Of a stretch of DNA of 9,966 nucleotides, positions 6,607 through 9,966 are shown piece after piece (position 1 is the first letter of the stretch; every line of letters begins with the position of its first letter). This DNA is from an uncultured Neomegalonema sp. GTDB taxonomy: Bacteria > Pseudomonadota > Alphaproteobacteria > Rhodobacterales > Rhodobacteraceae. The notes beneath the pieces were generated by a model, which saw only the letters and a list, made by a program, of their open reading frames with translations, was not told where the DNA came from and searched no databases. The stretch is from the NCBI GenBank assembly GCA_937927905.1, contig CALFWP010000028.1, positions 1 to 9,966 on the forward strand, read 5' to 3'. Both the position numbers and the translations under genes were made by a program.

Positions 6607-7323
6607 ATGAGCAAGACCGGCATCCGTGAAACCGACCTTTATGCCCCCGTCAAAACTCTGCTCGAAGGTCAGGGATATGAGGTCAAAGGCGAGGTCGGTG
6701 CAGCCGATGTTGTGGCCGTGCGTGCGGATGACGATCCGGTTATTGTCGAATTAAAAACAGGGTTTTCGTTATCTCTGATTCATCAGGCAATCGAGCGCCA
6801 GAGTATCACGGATTATGTATATATCGCCGTACCGCGCGGATCAGGTGCCGCAGCATGGCGCGCCATTAAAAACAACATGAAACTGTGCCGAAGGCTCGGC
6901 CTCGGATTGCTGACCGTACGGATCGAGGACGGGCTGGTCGAAATCCATCTTGATCCGACACCTTACAAACCACGAAAATCAAAACAGAAAAAAACCCGTT
7001 TGTTAAAAGAATTCGCAAAACGCTGCGGTGATCCGTCACCGGGCGGCGCCACGCGCCCGGGGCTGGTGACCGCATACCGGCAGGATGCGCTGCGGTGCCT
7101 GTGTGTTTTATCGGATAGCGGCACTATCAGGGCCTTTGAAGTTGCAAAAACTTCGGGGGTCAAAGCTGCCAGACGGATTATGTATGACAATCACTACGGA
7201 TGGTTCGAGCGCACCGGAAACGGAATGTATGCGCTATCACCTAAGGGTAAAGCAGCGGCGGTTGATTATGCCGCCACCCTGAAAACACTACCGTATTATG
7301 ACACAGACAAAATCAACGCATAA
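6607..7323 (+). CDS. DUF2161 family putative PD-(D/E)XK phosphodiesterase
   Basis: This 238-residue protein matches the DUF2161 family as I know it: an N-terminal RETDLYAPVKTLLEGQGYEVKGE segment, then GAADVVAV and VIVELKTG, giving the PD-(D/E)XK nuclease signature with D34, E48 and K50, followed by a helix carrying QAIERQ. The LCRRLGLGLLTV strand, the basic LDPTPYKPRKSKQKK segment (about residues 116-129) and a C-terminal part (about 165-225, TAYRQDALRCLCVL to YGWFERTGNGMYALSPKG) that resembles a winged helix complete the family layout. The fold predicts metal-dependent nucleic-acid cleavage or binding, but substrate and role are unknown. The start at 6607 (MSKTGIRETD) is preferred; an in-frame ATG at 6592 would add five residues, and it lies in the palindrome. 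Neither has a Shine-Dalgarno sequence, so a leaderless or very short-leader message is possible. Its 3' end overlaps the small membrane-protein gene on the other strand by 28 bases. Confidence 0.85.
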   Translation: MSKTGIRETDLYAPVKTLLEGQGYEVKGEVGAADVVAVRADDDPVIVELKTGFSLSLIHQAIERQSITDYVYIAVPRGSGAAAWRAIKNNMKLCRRLGLGLLTVRIEDGLVEIHLDPTPYKPRKSKQKKTRLLKEFAKRCGDPSPGGATRPGLVTAYRQDALRCLCVLSDSGTIRAFEVAKTSGVKAARRIMYDNHYGWFERTGNGMYALSPKGKAAAVDYAATLKTLPYYDTDKINA

Positions 7324-7556
7324 ACGGCCAATGTCGCAAAACCAGCGCCCATTATGATCGGGATGTATTTAACCGTAACCCCCAGCCATCCGCCGAACAC
7401 GGATTTTCCGAAACCGCCCACGGCCATGCCGATCACAGCACCATTGCGCTCGCGTTTCAATTTGTCGCGTTCGATACCGGCAAGCGCCTTGGCAGTTTTG
7501 TCCGCTTGCGGATAGCTTTCCGTAACAGCAGACTTACGATCCTGAAGTGTGGACAT
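7296..7556 (-). CDS. Small membrane protein of unknown function, 86 residues
   Basis: I do not recognise this protein. The start at 7556 (MSTLQDRKSAVTES) is chosen because GGGGAA lies a few bases upstream; the same frame extends to 7637 but that part is proline- and cysteine-rich and lacks a ribosome-binding site. The first 38 residues are charged and probably helical (ADKTAKALAGIERDKLKRERN). A glycine-rich stretch follows (about 40-60, VIGMAVGGFGKSVFGGWLGV), then a hydrophobic segment (about 64-84, YIPIIMGAGFATLAVYALIL) that fits one transmembrane helix, ending SVS. With several positive residues before the hydrophobic part, the N-terminus is likely cytoplasmic. The gene lies 99 bases downstream of carB on the same strand with no clear terminator between, so read-through is possible. 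Its last 28 bases overlap the 3' end of the DUF2161 gene. The ribosome-binding site and membrane pattern support a real gene, though no homologue is known to me. Confidence 0.65.
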   Translation of the reverse strand: MSTLQDRKSAVTESYPQADKTAKALAGIERDKLKRERNGAVIGMAVGGFGKSVFGGWLGVTVKYIPIIMGAGFATLAVYALILSVS

Positions 7557-7655
7557 AAATTCCCCGGGTGTTTGGTGATACAGACGCGTGAAATAAGGCC
7601 GCACTCCAGCAGGGCAAGGCATGCGACACTGCGTCACACATCAAGTGAACAGCCC

Positions 7656-9966
7656 TCAAAAATATCCCTGCAAAGCCGCAACTTGGAGTGTATCGGAACG
7701 ATAACTTTCTATGGCTTTCGCCGATGCCAGAGCGCCCGCCGCTGTAGTGTAATACGGAATTTTCAATTTAAGGGCCGTGGCACGGATTTCAAAGCTGTCC
7801 TGTATGGCCTGCGCACCATCGGTGGTATTTATTACCAGCTGAACGCCGCCGTCTTTCATCATATCGACAATATTCGGACGGCCCTCATAGACTTTGTTTA
7901 CGCGCTCTACCGCTATGGCATTTTTCGATAGGAAATCCGCCGTACCGCCAGTGGCAACGATTGAAAATCCGCTCTCCACAAGACTTTTTGCAGCATCGAC
8001 AATCGCAGCTTTATCCTCGTTCCTAACCGATATGAATACTGTGCCCGAAGTCGGCGGCGTCGCACTGGCCGCAATCTGGCTTTTGAGGAACGCACGGTTA
8101 AAGTCGCGGTCAAGGCCCATAACCTCGCCGGTTGAACGCATTTCAGGGCCAAGCAATGTGTCCACGCCCGGAAAGCGCGCGAACGGGAAAACGGCTTCTT
8201 TCACGGCGATGTGGTCGATTTTTTCACGCGAGAACGAAAGATCAGCGAGTTTTTCACCCGCCATCACCCGCGCGGCCAGCTTTGCAACCGGTTGTCCGAT
8301 GGCTTTGGCGACAAACGGGACTGTTCTGGACGCACGGGGGTTAACCTCCAGAATAAAGATATCGCCGTCCTTGATCGCGAACTGGATATTCATCAGGCCG
8401 CGCACATTCAGACCATTGGCCAACAGCTCTGTCTGCCGCGTCAGTTCGGCTATCAAATCCGCACCAAGTGTATATGGCGGCAGGGAACAGGCCGAGTCAC
8501 CGGAATGGATGCCCGCCTGTTCGATATGCTCCATTATCCCAGCAACAAAAACCTCATCGCCATCGCAAATCGCGTCAACATCAACCTCGACAGCTCCGGT
8601 CAGATAGCTGTCAAGCAACAGCGATTTGCCGCCCGAAACCTTCATCGCCTCATCAATAAACCGGTCAAGATGGGCCTCGTCCCGGACAATTTCCATGGCA
8701 CGTCCACCCAGCACATTCGACGGGCGCAAAACGACCGGATACCCGATTGCAGCCGCCTTCACGCGGGCCTCTTCATGAGTCATGGCCGTATCATTTACGG
8801 GTTGTTTAAGGTCGAGATCCTGCAAAAGCGTTTTAAAACGGTCGCGGTCCTCTGCCAGATCAATCGCATCGGGAGATGTTCCGAGAATGGGGATTCCGGC
8901 CTTTTCGAGCGCCGGTGCCAATTTAAGCGGCGTCTGACCGCCGAACTGGACAATCGCCCCGTGAAGCGTGCCTTTCTGCTGTTCTTTCAACAGGACTTCA
9001 ACAACATCTTCATCGGTCATCGGTTCGAAATACAGCCGGTCGGACGTGTCGTAATCCGTTGAAACCGTCTCAGGGTTACAGTTGACCATGATTGTCTCAT
9101 AGCCTTGCGCTTCCAGAGCAAAGGCGGCGTGGCAGCAACAATAATCGAATTCGATGCCCTGCCCGATCCGGTTCGGCCCTCCGCCGAGGATTGCCACTTT
9201 TTTGCGTTCCGTAGGATCCGCTTCACATTCAGCATACCCCATATGATCCGCTTCATAAGTCGAATACATATATGGTGTGATCGCGCGGAACTCTGCAGCA
9301 CAGGTGTCAATACGTTTATAAACAGGCCGTACACCCTGCGCATGGCGCGCGGCCGTAACCGCCGCTTCATCCGTCCCCGTCAGTGCCGCAATCCGGGAAT
9401 CCGCAAAGCCCATAGCCTTAAGCCCCGGAAGGTCATCCCGGATCTCTTCAAGGCTTTTGCCGGTGATGGATTTTTCGGCATCCACAATGCCGGCCATCTG
9501 GCGCAGGAACCAGGGATCAAAAAAGGTGATGCGTCGGATTTCATCTTCGGTCAGCCCCTCACGCATAGCCTGTGCAATCACCCGCAGGCGGTCCGGTGAT
9601 GCCTCCGCCAGGGCGCGCAGCAGCGCCGCCTTGCGGTCTGCGGGGGTCTTGGCTTTCTCAAGATCGGGGATCGAAATATCATCCAGCCCCGAAAGACCGG
9701 TTTCCAAAGACCGTAATGCTTTTTGCAGGCTTTCCTGAAAACAGCGTCCGATGGCCATAGCCTCGCCGACGGATTTCATCGCCGTTGTCAGCTCGGGCTT
9801 GGCCCCGGGGAATTTTTCAAAGGCAAAGCGCGGTATTTTGGTCACGACATAGTCAATCGACGGCTCGAAACTCGCCGGAGTTGCCTTGGTGATATCGTTG
9901 TCCAATTCGTCCAGCGTGTAACCAACCGCCAGTTTCGCAGCGATTTTCGCAATCGGAAAGCCTGTC
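7656..9966 (-). CDS. carB: Carbamoyl-phosphate synthase large subunit, C-terminal part (gene runs off the right edge)
   Basis: CarB, with the glutaminase subunit CarA, makes carbamoyl phosphate from bicarbonate, glutamine-derived ammonia and two ATP, feeding pyrimidine and arginine synthesis in the cytoplasm. The minus-strand frame is open to the right edge; 769 residues are present of about 1,080, so roughly the first 310 are missing. The visible part starts in the end of the first ATP-grasp half (GFPIAKIAAKLAVGYTLDEL, TPASFEPSIDYVVTKIPRF, MKSVGEAMAIGR), continues through the helical oligomerisation domain, and enters the second synthetase half at KVAILGGGPNRIGQGIEFDY with NCNPETVSTDYDTSDRLYFE, VLRPSNVLGGRAMEIV and FILEVNPRASRTVPFVAKA. 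It ends with the MGS-like allosteric domain (GTVFISV, ATGGTADFL, VINTTDG, PYYTTAAGALA), where UMP and ornithine act in enterobacterial enzymes. The TTG at 9905 is internal (LDELDNDITK), not the start. The sequence is intact and unremarkable. Confidence 0.98.
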   Translation of the reverse strand, partial: TGFPIAKIAAKLAVGYTLDELDNDITKATPASFEPSIDYVVTKIPRFAFEKFPGAKPELTTAMKSVGEAMAIGRCFQESLQKALRSLETGLSGLDDISIPDLEKAKTPADRKAALLRALAEASPDRLRVIAQAMREGLTEDEIRRITFFDPWFLRQMAGIVDAEKSITGKSLEEIRDDLPGLKAMGFADSRIAALTGTDEAAVTAARHAQGVRPVYKRIDTCAAEFRAITPYMYSTYEADHMGYAECEADPTERKKVAILGGGPNRIGQGIEFDYCCCHAAFALEAQGYETIMVNCNPETVSTDYDTSDRLYFEPMTDEDVVEVLLKEQQKGTLHGAIVQFGGQTPLKLAPALEKAGIPILGTSPDAIDLAEDRDRFKTLLQDLDLKQPVNDTAMTHEEARVKAAAIGYPVVLRPSNVLGGRAMEIVRDEAHLDRFIDEAMKVSGGKSLLLDSYLTGAVEVDVDAICDGDEVFVAGIMEHIEQAGIHSGDSACSLPPYTLGADLIAELTRQTELLANGLNVRGLMNIQFAIKDGDIFILEVNPRASRTVPFVAKAIGQPVAKLAARVMAGEKLADLSFSREKIDHIAVKEAVFPFARFPGVDTLLGPEMRSTGEVMGLDRDFNRAFLKSQIAASATPPTSGTVFISVRNEDKAAIVDAAKSLVESGFSIVATGGTADFLSKNAIAVERVNKVYEGRPNIVDMMKDGGVQLVINTTDGAQAIQDSFEIRATALKLKIPYYTTAAGALASAKAIESYRSDTLQVAALQGYF

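Noticed and set aside
4538..6610. Long plus-strand frames opposite tkt (for example 4538-5353 and 5930-6610)
   Set aside because: They are antisense shadows of a well-conserved transketolase gene, and their translations have no recognisable domain. The same applies to the frames opposite carB (for example 8211-9062) and mfd (69-695).
7557..7637. Extended start for the small membrane protein at 7637
   Set aside because: The added residues are unlike the rest and lack a ribosome-binding site, while the ATG at 7556 has GGGGAA at good spacing.
7656..9905. A shortened 749-residue CarB starting at a TTG at 9905
   Set aside because: The codon is inside the conserved LDELDNDIT region and the frame continues upstream with clear CarB sequence to the right edge.
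1..9966. Mobile elements, CRISPR arrays, tRNA or rRNA genes, defence islands
   Set aside because: No transposase, integrase, terminal repeat pair, direct repeat array or RNA gene was seen. All larger genes are housekeeping or conserved chromosomal families.

Overview
The window looks like an ordinary housekeeping stretch of an alphaproteobacterial chromosome with moderate GC. The assignment rests on the content and style of the proteins. A DUF1849/EipB-type periplasmic protein is largely confined to Alphaproteobacteria, the DUF2161 PD-(D/E)XK-like protein is common there, and Mfd, MazG, transketolase and CarB all read like alphaproteobacterial versions. I cannot place it more finely. No phage, insertion-sequence, CRISPR, tRNA or rRNA signal is visible.

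Layout from left to right. Positions 1-2141 (minus) hold the N-terminal 713 codons of the transcription-repair coupling factor Mfd; its C-terminus lies beyond the left edge. Positions 2142-2752 are an unusually roomy divergent intergenic region. It contains several inverted repeats, a triple GAAC repeat and, on the plus strand, a textbook intrinsic terminator at 2615-2645 that no plus-strand gene precedes. This points to a small RNA or a terminated mazG leader. Positions 2753-3553 (plus) encode the nucleotide pyrophosphohydrolase MazG, followed at 3609-4412 by an exported EipB-like (DUF1849) envelope protein. Positions 4413-4498 are a convergent junction rich in hairpins. Positions 4487-6445 (minus) encode transketolase. 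Positions 6446-6606 are a divergent promoter region with a near-perfect palindrome beside the next start codon. Positions 6607-7323 (plus) encode the DUF2161 protein. Positions 7296-7556 (minus) encode an unrecognised 86-residue membrane protein whose end overlaps the DUF2161 gene tail to tail. Positions 7656-9966 (minus) hold the C-terminal 769 residues of the carbamoyl-phosphate synthase large subunit; its N-terminus lies beyond the right edge.

The genes cover separate core functions: DNA repair (Mfd), nucleotide-pool cleaning (MazG), envelope integrity (EipB), central carbon metabolism (Tkt) and pyrimidine/arginine supply (CarB). They do not form one pathway or an obvious new system. The items most worth a second look are the orphan terminator with its candidate small RNA, the operator-like palindrome at 6582-6601, and the two proteins without a known function (DUF2161 and the small membrane protein).
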